From: AC-37 sp036389835 | Lineage (GTDB): Bacteria > Actinomycetota > Thermoleophilia > Solirubrobacterales > Thermoleophilaceae | DNA: 64,000 nucleotides | Reading direction: 5' to 3' | NCBI GenBank assembly: GCA_036389835.1 | Contig: DASVWC010000076.1 | Coordinates: 42,436 to 106,435 of the forward strand | Part shown: one piece after another, positions 57,369 to 64,000 of the stretch | Position numbering within the stretch: position 1 is the first letter of the stretch | Layout of the letters: every line of letters starts with the position of its first letter | Translations under genes and position numbers: made by a program | The notes under the pieces: model-generated | The model's input: only the letters and a program-made list of their open reading frames with translations | What the model was told of the DNA's origin: nothing | The model's database searches: none

Positions 57369-60242
57369 CTACCTGCCGCGGACGACGACGCTTACGGTCT
57401 TTGAGTAGCCGAGGTCGTATGGGTACGCGGACTCCGGGCGGATCAGGACCCGGAACCGATATGGCACCGTCCCGCGCGTCGCTCCGAAGCGGTAGCGATA
57501 GCTCCACTTCCCATTGGCCCTCGCGCGTGGAGTTGCGAATGTCCGCCACCTGCCGCGGTAGTACGCCTGCAGGTCGAGGACTTTGCCGGCAGCCGGAATC
57601 GGCTGCGAGCGAAGCTTGCCGCGGAAGCCAACCGTCTGACCGTTGCGGACCCGCTTCGGCGTGACTGCGATCGTCGTGCTAGCGGCGACCTTCACTGTTA
57701 CGACGTGCTCCGACGAGCGGTGTCTGCTCGACCCGGCGTAGCGGAAGCGCACCGCCCGGCTCGTGCCCGCTGGAATCGTGTAGCTGAATGCCCCCTTCGG
57801 GTCGGTACGCACGGCCGCGAGTCGCTCGAACTCGCTGCCCGCGGCCGCCGACTGCGAATAGACGTCCACCACCGCGTCATCGAGCGGCGAGCCGTTGTCG
57901 GCCTCCAAGCTGCCACGGGCGACGGCTCCCCTGGCGAACGGGATCGTCACTGACTGAGCGGACGCGCCACCCGGCGTCTTGACCTTCTTCTTGCGGCACT
58001 TGCGCTTCTTGCCGGGTCGCTTCTTCGAGCAGACCTTCTTGGTCTTCGTCTGCGACCGCGTGACCAGGCCCGCGGTAAGCCTGCTGCCGGCGCGCAGCGT
58101 GGCGGTATCGACGGTCGCCATCGAGCCATCCCTACGCCTATCGCCCGTCGTCTCGTTACCGGCTCGGTCGGTGACCCGAGCACGGAGTTGGTAGACGCCG
58201 CGCTCTACGGACTCGTCATCGACAGATGCGGCGAAGCGTTCGCCGTCGCGGGTTGCTGGCAACTCGATCCAACGGTCGCTGGCGTCACCGTTCATCCGCC
58301 GCATCTCGATTACTCCATTGGCGATGCCGGACGTCCTGTCGCTCGCCGCGACGACTACGCGACGCGGATCTGCGTCGTCCTGAGCCTCGAAGACGACCAG
58401 CTCGGGAGCGGTGCGATCGATCTTGAAGGTGACAGTCTTCTCTGGGGAATTGTTGCCGGCCACATCCGTCGCACGGAACGTCACGTTTTGCTTGCCGTCT
58501 CCCTCAAACCTGACCATCGCGTTGGCTCCACGAACGGACTGGTAGCCCCCGCTGTCGTGTCGGTAGGCAATGAAAGCGCCCACCTCAACTGGAAGGTGCG
58601 CAGCGGCTGGCGCCATTCCCGAGAGATGCTCCTGATCGGTTCCGACGAGGGCGAGGTCGACCGACTCCCGGTGCCAGCTCTCTGGGTCCGGCGGGTTCTC
58701 CGCTCGCACCGACGGCGGTGACCTGTCGACCCGAAGCTGAGTTGAGCCGACGACCGCAGAAGCGACGCCCGCGCCCGAAATTGCTCGTGCCCGGAAGGTC
58801 GTCGTCCCCTCCGGGAGGGCCAGCCGCACGGAGCTGCCGTGCACGTCCAGGCTTCCGTCCGGCGTCGATCCATCCTGCGTGATGGAGTAGCCCACTATCC
58901 CCGACACCGGTGCTGCCGCCTCGCTGTGTCGGATGAGCTGCTCGTACGCGTTCGCCTCCTCCGCGTTCAGCCAACCATTCAGCCGCTGCGGCTCCGCCTC
59001 CCCCGGCGGCACGTTGTCGAACCTCAGGCTGATCGGGTCGCTCTTGTTCGCGCCCACGTTCCCCGCCTCGTCCTGCAGCACCAGCCGCAGCGTGTAGTGA
59101 CCCGGCTCCGGCACCGACAGGTCGTTGATCGAGTTGATTCCTCCACCCGCTCGGCCTCCGTTGGTGCAGGCCTTCGTCGCCACGTTGCAGAGCTCGTAGT
59201 GCACGATCGAGATCGGTGACGCACTCGGCGGGTTGCGCCAGGTCAGCTTGAACTGGTTCGTCTGGCGCCAGCCCTCACCGCCCTCGAGCTTCACGTCCCG
59301 CGGCTCGTCGGGCGCCGTGTTGTCGCTGCTGAACGAGGTGACATGCGAGCCGGAGTTCCCGGCGGCGTCCACGCCCTCGACCCGCAGCTCGTGCCGGCCG
59401 TCGCTCAGCCCCGCCGTGTTGACGGAGTACGAGCTGTACGTGATGTCGTCGCACGGCCGGCGGCGGGTGAAGTCGCAGTCGCGCGCATCGTCGCGCAGCT
59501 GGTTCCCGTCGACCCACAGACGCGTGCGGCGGAAGCCCACGTTGTCGCTGCCGGCGTAGCCGATCGACCGCGTGCCGCGCTGCCACGCCCCGTTCGTCAA
59601 GCCCTCGGCGCCCGTGTCCCAGACGGCCGGCGCCGAGTCGTCGTGCACGCGCACGGTGGCGGCGTATAGCCGCACGCCCGCCCGGTCGCCGCTCGGAGCC
59701 GCGGCGTCGCTGCGGCACCCGCTCGTGCCGAGGCACGCGGTCATCGTGTAGATGCGGCCGACCTGCCCGGGCGACCATCCCCAGGTCGCGTCGGTGCTCG
59801 TCTTGAAGTTGCAGCCCGTCTCCTGAGTGGCCGGCTGGCAGCCGTGGAGCATCTGGTTGTCGCCCACGAACAGGCCGACCATCCAGTACGGGTCGAAGCG
59901 GCGGAACATGTACCGCGCCCCGAAGTACACGAGCGACGTGCCGGGGGGCGCCTCGAAGTACTGCTGCGAGTTCGCGAACAGCGGGATCGTCCCGACGTTC
60001 ACGCCCGAGCCCGCGAACAGGCCCGCGGCCTCGCCGCCCGCGGTCGGGCAGTGCTCGCCGGTGAGCATCTTCGCGTCCGCCTTCGCGGTCCAGGAGCCGC
60101 GCGCACCGCCGGGGGCCACGTCGCAGGCGAGCACGTCGTACGTGCCCCCCGACGCGACGCCCGGCCCCCACGCCAGGCAAGCGAGCGCCAGTCCCACGAG
60201 TATCGAAAAACGGCATGCGGCAGTGCGGGCCAATCCGCCCAT
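57369..60242 (-). CDS. Large secreted protein with Ig-like/FnIII repeats
   Basis: A 957-residue protein with a signal peptide (FSILVGLALACLAWGPGVASG). Residues 30-270 form an N-terminal module with paired Cys (YDVLACDVAPGGARGSW, MLHGCQPATQETGCNF). From 280 to 690 there are several Ig/FnIII-like domains with the D-x-x-GN motif (VEGVDAAGNSGSH, LVLQDEAGNVGANK, RATDVAGNNS, RVTDRAGNETTGD). A Lys/Arg-rich linker (KKRPGKKRKCRKKK) precedes C-terminal repeats with VTVKVAASTTIAV and RGRWRTFATPRA. Such proteins are common in Solirubrobacterales and are presumed cell-surface structural or adhesion proteins. No enzymatic motif is seen. Confidence 0.8.
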   Translation of the reverse strand: MGGLARTAACRFSILVGLALACLAWGPGVASGGTYDVLACDVAPGGARGSWTAKADAKMLTGEHCPTAGGEAAGLFAGSGVNVGTIPLFANSQQYFEAPPGTSLVYFGARYMFRRFDPYWMVGLFVGDNQMLHGCQPATQETGCNFKTSTDATWGWSPGQVGRIYTMTACLGTSGCRSDAAAPSGDRAGVRLYAATVRVHDDSAPAVWDTGAEGLTNGAWQRGTRSIGYAGSDNVGFRRTRLWVDGNQLRDDARDCDFTRRRPCDDITYSSYSVNTAGLSDGRHELRVEGVDAAGNSGSHVTSFSSDNTAPDEPRDVKLEGGEGWRQTNQFKLTWRNPPSASPISIVHYELCNVATKACTNGGRAGGGINSINDLSVPEPGHYTLRLVLQDEAGNVGANKSDPISLRFDNVPPGEAEPQRLNGWLNAEEANAYEQLIRHSEAAAPVSGIVGYSITQDGSTPDGSLDVHGSSVRLALPEGTTTFRARAISGAGVASAVVGSTQLRVDRSPPSVRAENPPDPESWHRESVDLALVGTDQEHLSGMAPAAAHLPVEVGAFIAYRHDSGGYQSVRGANAMVRFEGDGKQNVTFRATDVAGNNSPEKTVTFKIDRTAPELVVFEAQDDADPRRVVVAASDRTSGIANGVIEMRRMNGDASDRWIELPATRDGERFAASVDDESVERGVYQLRARVTDRAGNETTGDRRRDGSMATVDTATLRAGSRLTAGLVTRSQTKTKKVCSKKRPGKKRKCRKKKVKTPGGASAQSVTIPFARGAVARGSLEADNGSPLDDAVVDVYSQSAAAGSEFERLAAVRTDPKGAFSYTIPAGTSRAVRFRYAGSSRHRSSEHVVTVKVAASTTIAVTPKRVRNGQTVGFRGKLRSQPIPAAGKVLDLQAYYRGRWRTFATPRARANGKWSYRYRFGATRGTVPYRFRVLIRPESAYPYDLGYSKTVSVVVRGR

Positions 60243-60371
60243 GAGCGCCCCTTTCAGGTGCGAGTCAGTCGTCTTCCGAGAGGCTCAGTCCGGTCTGCGG
60301 ATTTCTCGCCCCTCGGTCTCGCGACCCTGCACCGAACCCGCCCGGATTTGCAAATCGCGCCAGGTCCGGAT

Positions 60372-60410
60372 GCCCGCAAACTGCGGGCTAGTGGGGGGTC
60401 AAGAACCCCC
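60372..60410. terminator. Tandem hairpins downstream of the DUF1360 gene
   Basis: GCCCGCA (60372-60378) pairs with TGCGGGC (60382-60388), and GGGGGT (60394-60399) pairs with ACCCCC (60405-60410). These strong short stems lie about 35 bases beyond the stop of the leftward gene and upstream of the Ig-repeat gene, so they probably terminate transcription of the former. Confidence 0.55.
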
Positions 60411-60445
60411 GGCCTTCTCAACCGGCCCCACCCGGAAGGGTGGAC

Positions 60446-60943
60446 TCAGCCGGCCCGCGAGCAGAGCGCCTTGAAGCCCGCCTGGAGCCAGTCGTTGGCC
60501 CCCGACACGGCGAGCACGTTCGCCACGTTCCGACCCGCGTCGGGGTAGGCGAGCCGCAGCCCGACCACGCCCAGCGCGCTCCAGGCGCCCACGCAGCGCG
60601 TGCACGTGACGAGCTCGCCGATCGCCCGCTGGAGCCGCCGCCCCTCGGGCCGCGCCTCGCCGTCCACGTGCTCCACGAACGGCTCGCGCAGCCACGTGCC
60701 GACCTTCTCGCGCGCGATCACCTTCGCCAGCGCGAACGTGGCGGCCGACATCGGGACCAGCTCGTGCAGCTTGATCGGCTCCTCGCGCGCGCGCTCGCGC
60801 GTGGCGTAGATCACGCCGGCGAACAGCGACGCGTAGACGAGGTTGATCGCCGCGTAGTCGACCGGCTCCGTGCGCTCGTCGTCGCGGCGCTCGCCGCCGT
60901 TGCGGGCGGAGCTGCCAAGCATGTTCGCTCGCTCGGTCGCCAT
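60446..60943 (-). CDS. DUF1360-family membrane protein
   Basis: A 165-residue protein. AINLVYASLFAGVIYATRE is a first hydrophobic segment; KVIAREKVGTWLREPFVE and VTCTRCVGAWSALGVVGLRLAY are the DUF1360 signature (C-x-x-C followed by G-x-W). The paired cysteines may bind metal or form a disulfide. Family function is unknown (related to sporulation-associated YjcA-like proteins). ATG at 60943, divergent from the metalloprotease gene. Confidence 0.8.
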   Translation of the reverse strand: MATERANMLGSSARNGGERRDDERTEPVDYAAINLVYASLFAGVIYATRERAREEPIKLHELVPMSAATFALAKVIAREKVGTWLREPFVEHVDGEARPEGRRLQRAIGELVTCTRCVGAWSALGVVGLRLAYPDAGRNVANVLAVSGANDWLQAGFKALCSRAG

Positions 60944-60986
60944 CTGGGCATGGACAGTACCCGCGACAGGTAGCGTTCAACACCGA

Positions 60987-62036
60987 ATGGTCGATTGGTC
61001 GCTCGCCCGCCAGATCGCGCGCTTCGCCTCCGGCGGGGGCGGGCCGGCCGCGGTCGACGCCGACCTCCCGGCCATGGTGGCCGACGCCGAGGGCCACCTG
61101 CGCGACTACACGGATCTCACGCCGGCCCAGCCGATCCCTCCGCCGGAGGTCGTGGACCGCAGCGAGTGGGCCGAGGTCAACCTCAGCTCCCTCGGCAGGA
61201 TGCTCGAGCCCGCCTCCGAGCGCCTGAGCAACCGCCTCGAGATGGCCGGCCCGCTCGCCGGCCCGCTGCGCGCGGTCACCGGCGCGACCCTCGCCGCGGA
61301 ATCCGGTCTCGTGATGGGCTACATGTCCCAGCGCGTGCTCGGGCAGTACGAGCTCTCGCTGCTCGAGGCCGAGGCCACGCCGCGGCTCCTGTTCGTGGGC
61401 CCGAACCTCAACAAGGCCGTACGCGAGCTCGCGGCCGAGCGCGACAGCTTCTTCCGCTGGATCGTGCTCCACGAGCTGACCCACGTGCTCCAGTTCTCCG
61501 GCGTCCCCTGGCTGCGCGACCACCTCTCCCACCTCATGCGCGAGTACATGAAGACGGTCGAGGTGCGGATCGAGCGCGGCGCGGCCGGCGGGCTGCCCTC
61601 GTGGCCCGACCCGCAGAGGCTCGTGGAGGCCTTCCGCGAGGGCGGCCTCGTCGCGCTCGTCCAGACCCGCGAGCAGCGGCGGATCATGGAGCGGATCCAG
61701 CCGGCGATGTCGGTGATCGAGGGCTACTCCGAGCACGTCATGGACGCCGTCGGCGAGCGCGTCCTCTCCGGCTACGCGGGCCTGCGCGAGGGCATGGAGC
61801 GCCGGCGCGCGAGCCGCTCGGCCCCCGAGCGGATCCTCCAGCGGCTCCTCGGCCTCGACATGAAGATGCGCCAGTACGAGGAGGGCAAGGCGTTCTGCGA
61901 CGGCGTCGTCGAGCAGGGCGGCATCGAGGCCCTCAACCGCGTCTGGGACTCCCCGAAGTCGCTCCCCGCCCAGGCGGAGCTGCGGGACCCGCAGGCCTGG
62001 ATCGCCCGCACCGCGCCGTCCGCGGCCGCCGCCTGA
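60987..62036 (+). CDS. Zinc-dependent metalloprotease (DUF2342, F420-associated family)
   Basis: A 349-residue protein from the ATG at 60987. VLHELTHVLQFSGVPWLRDHL contains the HELTH zinc motif at about residues 162-166, and MSVIEGYSEHVMDAVGERVL the third-ligand Glu region. This matches the actinobacterial zinc-dependent metalloprotease family annotated as coenzyme-F420-biosynthesis-associated (COG5282/DUF2342). The family is widespread in actinobacteria; the F420 link comes from phylogenetic profiling and is not proven. No signal peptide, so cytoplasmic. Confidence 0.85.
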   Translation: MVDWSLARQIARFASGGGGPAAVDADLPAMVADAEGHLRDYTDLTPAQPIPPPEVVDRSEWAEVNLSSLGRMLEPASERLSNRLEMAGPLAGPLRAVTGATLAAESGLVMGYMSQRVLGQYELSLLEAEATPRLLFVGPNLNKAVRELAAERDSFFRWIVLHELTHVLQFSGVPWLRDHLSHLMREYMKTVEVRIERGAAGGLPSWPDPQRLVEAFREGGLVALVQTREQRRIMERIQPAMSVIEGYSEHVMDAVGERVLSGYAGLREGMERRRASRSAPERILQRLLGLDMKMRQYEEGKAFCDGVVEQGGIEALNRVWDSPKSLPAQAELRDPQAWIARTAPSAAAA

Positions 62037-62082
62037 GCCAGCCGGTCTAAAGCTCCCGCGCGCGCGTGCCGAACACTCTCCG

Positions 62083-62790
62083 GTGGCCCTTCGGACCCGG
62101 CTAGCGCCCCTTGCCGCGATCGCGGTCGCGCTTGCCGTGCTCGCCCCCGCCGCGGCGGCCGACGACAGCCTCTACGTGAACGCGACCGACGACCGGCCCG
62201 CCGGCGTCGACGCCGCCCGCCTCTACACGCTGGCCCAGGGCTCCGCCAAGCGCTGGAAGATGGCCGTGGCCGGCAACGCCTCGCAGGAGCCCGGCAGCCG
62301 CGACGGCTCCCAGGTGATCGGCTTCTCGCGCGACACCAACCCGAAGGCCCTCGGCGTGACCACGGTCTGGACCCGCGCCCGCTACCGCACCAAGACCGTC
62401 CGTGTGTGCACGCGCGTGCGCGGCAAGCGCCGCTGCAGGAACGTGCGCCGCTACGTGCGCGACGGCGTGGAGGTCGTGGAGCGCGACGTGCAGCTCAACC
62501 CCTTCGTGACCTGGCAGCAGGGCCCGGCCTACCCGTCGAAGACCGAGTACGACCTCGAGTCGACGATCCTCCACGAGCTCGGCCACTTCGCCCACCCGAT
62601 GACCGACAACCACGTCTTCGGCTGCGAGAACTCCCCGATGATCGACGCGATCTCCCCCGGCGAGTTCTGGCGCGACGCCGACGACTGGCTGCGCTACGGC
62701 TGCTCGGAGTCCCCGGGCGCGAAGTTCCGCGCGGCCGCCCCCGCCGGCCCGGAGCTGCGGATGCTCGTGGTCGAGCGCCGCCTCCCCTAG
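62083..62790 (+). CDS. Secreted metzincin-like metalloprotease
   Basis: A 235-residue protein, GTG start at 62083. Signal peptide LAPLAAIAVALAVLAPAAAA. STILHELGHFAHPMTD gives an H-E-L-G-H motif at residues 164-168, and the next candidate ligand His lies in DNHVFGC. A matrixin-type Met turn is not obvious (SPMID may stand in). The region CTRVRGKRRCRNVRR with two cysteines and Lys/Arg-rich strand is characteristic of Solirubrobacterales secreted proteins. It would be an extracellular zinc peptidase. Confidence 0.75.
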   Translation: MALRTRLAPLAAIAVALAVLAPAAAADDSLYVNATDDRPAGVDAARLYTLAQGSAKRWKMAVAGNASQEPGSRDGSQVIGFSRDTNPKALGVTTVWTRARYRTKTVRVCTRVRGKRRCRNVRRYVRDGVEVVERDVQLNPFVTWQQGPAYPSKTEYDLESTILHELGHFAHPMTDNHVFGCENSPMIDAISPGEFWRDADDWLRYGCSESPGAKFRAAAPAGPELRMLVVERRLP

Positions 62791-62857
62791 CGCCGCGGCC
62801 ACTCGCAGCCCGGGCCTGCGGCCCTCTGTGCCCCACGTCACACGGATGGGGTGTTTA

Positions 62858-62871
62858 CGAACGTCCGTTCG
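62858..62871. promoter_or_regulatory. LexA-like SOS box
   Basis: CGAACGTCCGTTCG is a perfect dyad that fits the CGAAC-N4-GTTCG LexA box of Gram-positive and actinobacterial genomes. It lies 90 bases upstream of the 62961 gene and after the end of the preceding gene. LexA control of the basic protein downstream would follow. Confidence 0.6.
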
Positions 62872-62877
62872 CGGTAC

Positions 62878-62898
62878 AGTTCTATTGTCGTTAGAACT
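62878..62898. promoter_or_regulatory. Second dyad in the promoter of the basic protein
   Basis: AGTTCTA (62878-62884) and TAGAACT (62892-62898) form a perfect 7-bp dyad with a 7-bp spacer, just downstream of the LexA-like box in an AT-rich promoter area. A TTGTCG at 62885-62890 could be a -35 element. A second operator for another regulator is the simplest explanation. Confidence 0.45.
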
Positions 62899-62960
62899 AA
62901 TAACCTTAGATCCGCCTACGGGACGCAGGATCATCCCCAGGAGAGGCGAGGAGGAAGACA

Positions 62961-63602
62961 ATGGCTCAGAGCACGAGCAGCCGACGTAGCACCAGCACCC
63001 GACGAAGCACCACCAGCCGGAGCACCACCAGCCGCAACGGCAACTCCAAGCGCAGCACCACCGGCACGCAGCGGAGCGCCCGCGCGAAGAGCGCCGCGGC
63101 CAGCCGCCAGCGGAACACCGCCGCTCGCAGCGCCGCCCGCACCCGCTCGAACGCCCGCCGCACGGCGACCAGCGCGCGGACCACGGCCCGCCAGGCCGCC
63201 GGCACCGCCCAGCAGGCCGCGAAGGCTCAGACCACCGCCCTCGAGTCGGTCCTCCAGACCGCCCAGCGCGGCGTCCTGATCCCGGTCGGCGCGGCCCTCG
63301 TCGCGCGTGACAACGTGGTCGAGACGGTCCGCCCCTACACCAAGGGCCGGGTCAGCGTCCAGCGCGAGGTCAACCGCGTGCAGAAGCGCGTCCAGACCAA
63401 CCTGCGCAAGTTCGAGCGTCGCGGCGAGACCGCGCGCAACCGGCTCCAGCGCCAGGTCAAGCGCACCCGCACGCAGGTCGAGCGCGAGGCGCGCCAGCGC
63501 CGCAGCCAGGTCCAGAAGTCGGTCCGGACGGCCGGCCAGGACTTCGGCAAGGGCTTCGACCGCATCCAGTCGGGCGTCGAGGAGCTCAGCCCGCTGTCGT
63601 AG
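62961..63602 (+). CDS. Basic Ser/Arg/Thr-rich protein
   Basis: A 213-residue protein with GGAGAGGCGAGG upstream of its ATG. Residues 1-85 are a low-complexity Ser/Thr/Arg/Ala segment (SSRRSTSTRRSTTSRSTTSR) reminiscent of histone H1-like or nucleoid proteins. Residues 86-205 form long charged helices (VSVQREVNRVQKRVQTNLRKFERRGETARNRLQRQVKRTRTQVEREA), like heparin-binding hemagglutinin or phasin-type coiled coils. A short hydrophobic part (GVLIPVGAALVARD) lies between. DNA binding or envelope/granule association are both possible. A LexA-like box in its promoter argues for DNA-damage-linked expression. Confidence 0.65.
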   Translation: MAQSTSSRRSTSTRRSTTSRSTTSRNGNSKRSTTGTQRSARAKSAAASRQRNTAARSAARTRSNARRTATSARTTARQAAGTAQQAAKAQTTALESVLQTAQRGVLIPVGAALVARDNVVETVRPYTKGRVSVQREVNRVQKRVQTNLRKFERRGETARNRLQRQVKRTRTQVEREARQRRSQVQKSVRTAGQDFGKGFDRIQSGVEELSPLS

Positions 63603-63612
63603 CGCCACTTAG

Positions 63613-63645
63613 CCCCCGCTCCGCCGGAGAGACGGCCAGCGGGGG
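63613..63645. terminator. Hairpin terminator after the basic protein gene
   Basis: CCCCCGCT (63613-63620) pairs with AGCGGGGG (63638-63645), 10 bases after the stop. A second smaller dyad, CGGTC/GACCG, lies at 63654-63673. Typical T-run is absent. Confidence 0.6.
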
Positions 63646-63758
63646 AGAGCTATCGGTCCTCATAACCCGACCGGTAGTGCAGTATCTCTCCTCCCTCGAA
63701 TCGGCGGGGCCCTCGGGCTCCGCCGGTTCACCTTCAGGGGTCGGTATCGTCACCTTCG

Positions 63759-64000
63759 ATGCCCACCGAGGATCAGATTCGTGACGCGCTGCGCGTCGTG
63801 ATCGACCCCGAGCTGCGCCACAACATCGTCGAGCTCGGCATGGTCCGCTCGATCCGCCAGCCGGTGCACGGGCGCGTCGAGGTCGTGGTCTCGCTCACCA
63901 CCCCCGGCTGTCCGATCCGGTCGCACTTCCAGAAGGCGGTCGTCGACGCGGTGAGCGCGCTCGACGGCGTCGCCCAGGTCGAGGTCGGCTTCGACGTGCT
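63759..64000 (+). CDS. Mrp/NBP35-type protein, N-terminal DUF59 part (truncated by window end)
   Basis: The first 80 residues of a protein that continues beyond the window. IRDALRVVIDPELRHNIVELGMV and LTTPGCPIRSHFQKAV are the MIP18/DUF59 domain, normally fused at the N-terminus of the Mrp/ApbC P-loop iron-sulfur carrier. The Cys in TTPGC is the conserved residue. It would act in Fe-S cluster assembly. The ATG at 63759 is preceded by AGGGGTCGG. A stand-alone SufT-like protein is the alternative. Confidence 0.8.
   Translation, partial: MPTEDQIRDALRVVIDPELRHNIVELGMVRSIRQPVHGRVEVVVSLTTPGCPIRSHFQKAVVDAVSALDGVAQVEVGFDV

Noticed and set aside
63640..63690. Possible tRNA (GGAGAGA ... TCTCTCC with a CTCATAA loop), considered as tRNA-Sec or tRNA-Met
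   Set aside because: No T-arm with a TTC loop, no D-arm, and the loop/stem geometry does not fit; better explained by hairpins downstream of the basic protein gene.

Overview
The window is high-GC bacterial DNA with densely packed genes, frequent 4-base ATGA/GTGA start-stop overlaps and many GTG starts. Gene content points to an actinobacterium, most likely class Thermoleophilia (Solirubrobacter/Conexibacter-like): DUF4333 lipoproteins, an AfsA-type hotdog protein, the F420-associated zinc metalloprotease, a sigma factor with a C-terminal zinc-finger/membrane tail, and large secreted proteins with Ig-like repeats. The assignment is inference from gene content; there is no rRNA in the window.

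Region 1 (1-15.4 kb) looks like accessory DNA. It holds decayed genes (D-Ala-D-Ala ligase-like tail, frameshifted lysozyme-like gene, sigma-factor fragment), a secreted-peptidase locus (M64 peptidase plus a stand-alone copy of its C-terminal domain), and a compact conflict island at 7.4-15.0 kb. The island has six overlapping or nearly abutting minus-strand genes (TIR, Nmad2-like, NDT-like/TPR, SLATT, TIR, KGG-NTPase fused to SLATT), a divergent MazG-like NTP pyrophosphohydrolase and a convergent aGPT-Pplase/5hmdU-kinase-helical-family gene. It ends near the 3' half of a tRNA-Phe and is bracketed by imperfect 39-bp direct repeats, as expected of an integrated element. I read it as a nucleotide-signalling and base-modification defence system.

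Region 2 (15.8-36.1 kb) is an orphan lipid or polyketide-like biosynthetic locus. A leftward operon encodes SDR, ACP, KAS II, a MaoC-like hotdog, an AfsA double hotdog, a FabD-FabH fusion, an SGNH hydrolase, an acyl-CoA carboxyltransferase and a MaoC dehydratase. A divergent rightward set encodes a second KAS, an FAD oxidoreductase, a flavin monooxygenase, an aldehyde dehydrogenase, an enoyl-CoA hydratase, TetR, a thioesterase/SCP2-like protein, an MMPL exporter and a methyltransferase. Together they could make, oxidise, release and export an acyl product.

Region 3 (36.2-45.5 kb) holds small, mostly uncharacterised proteins, a diguanylate cyclase, a flippase-like membrane protein with a MarR-like regulator, two related zinc-ribbon modules, an RTX-type secreted protein and twin DUF4333 lipoproteins. 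A composite pseudogene here is made of pieces of two neighbouring genes.

Region 4 (45.6-64 kb) is housekeeping-like: a GT-C glycosyltransferase, a moaDE-selA-selB operon (molybdopterin synthase plus selenocysteine incorporation, suggesting a Mo/Sec formate dehydrogenase elsewhere), MmgE/PrpD, an acyl-CoA mutase large subunit, a GH3 enzyme, penicillin-acylase-family and Ig-repeat secreted proteins, two metalloproteases, a basic protein behind a LexA-like box, and the start of an Mrp/DUF59 gene. A 51-bp palindrome lies in frame inside selA and resembles two intergenic palindromes at 37.1 and 38.8 kb.
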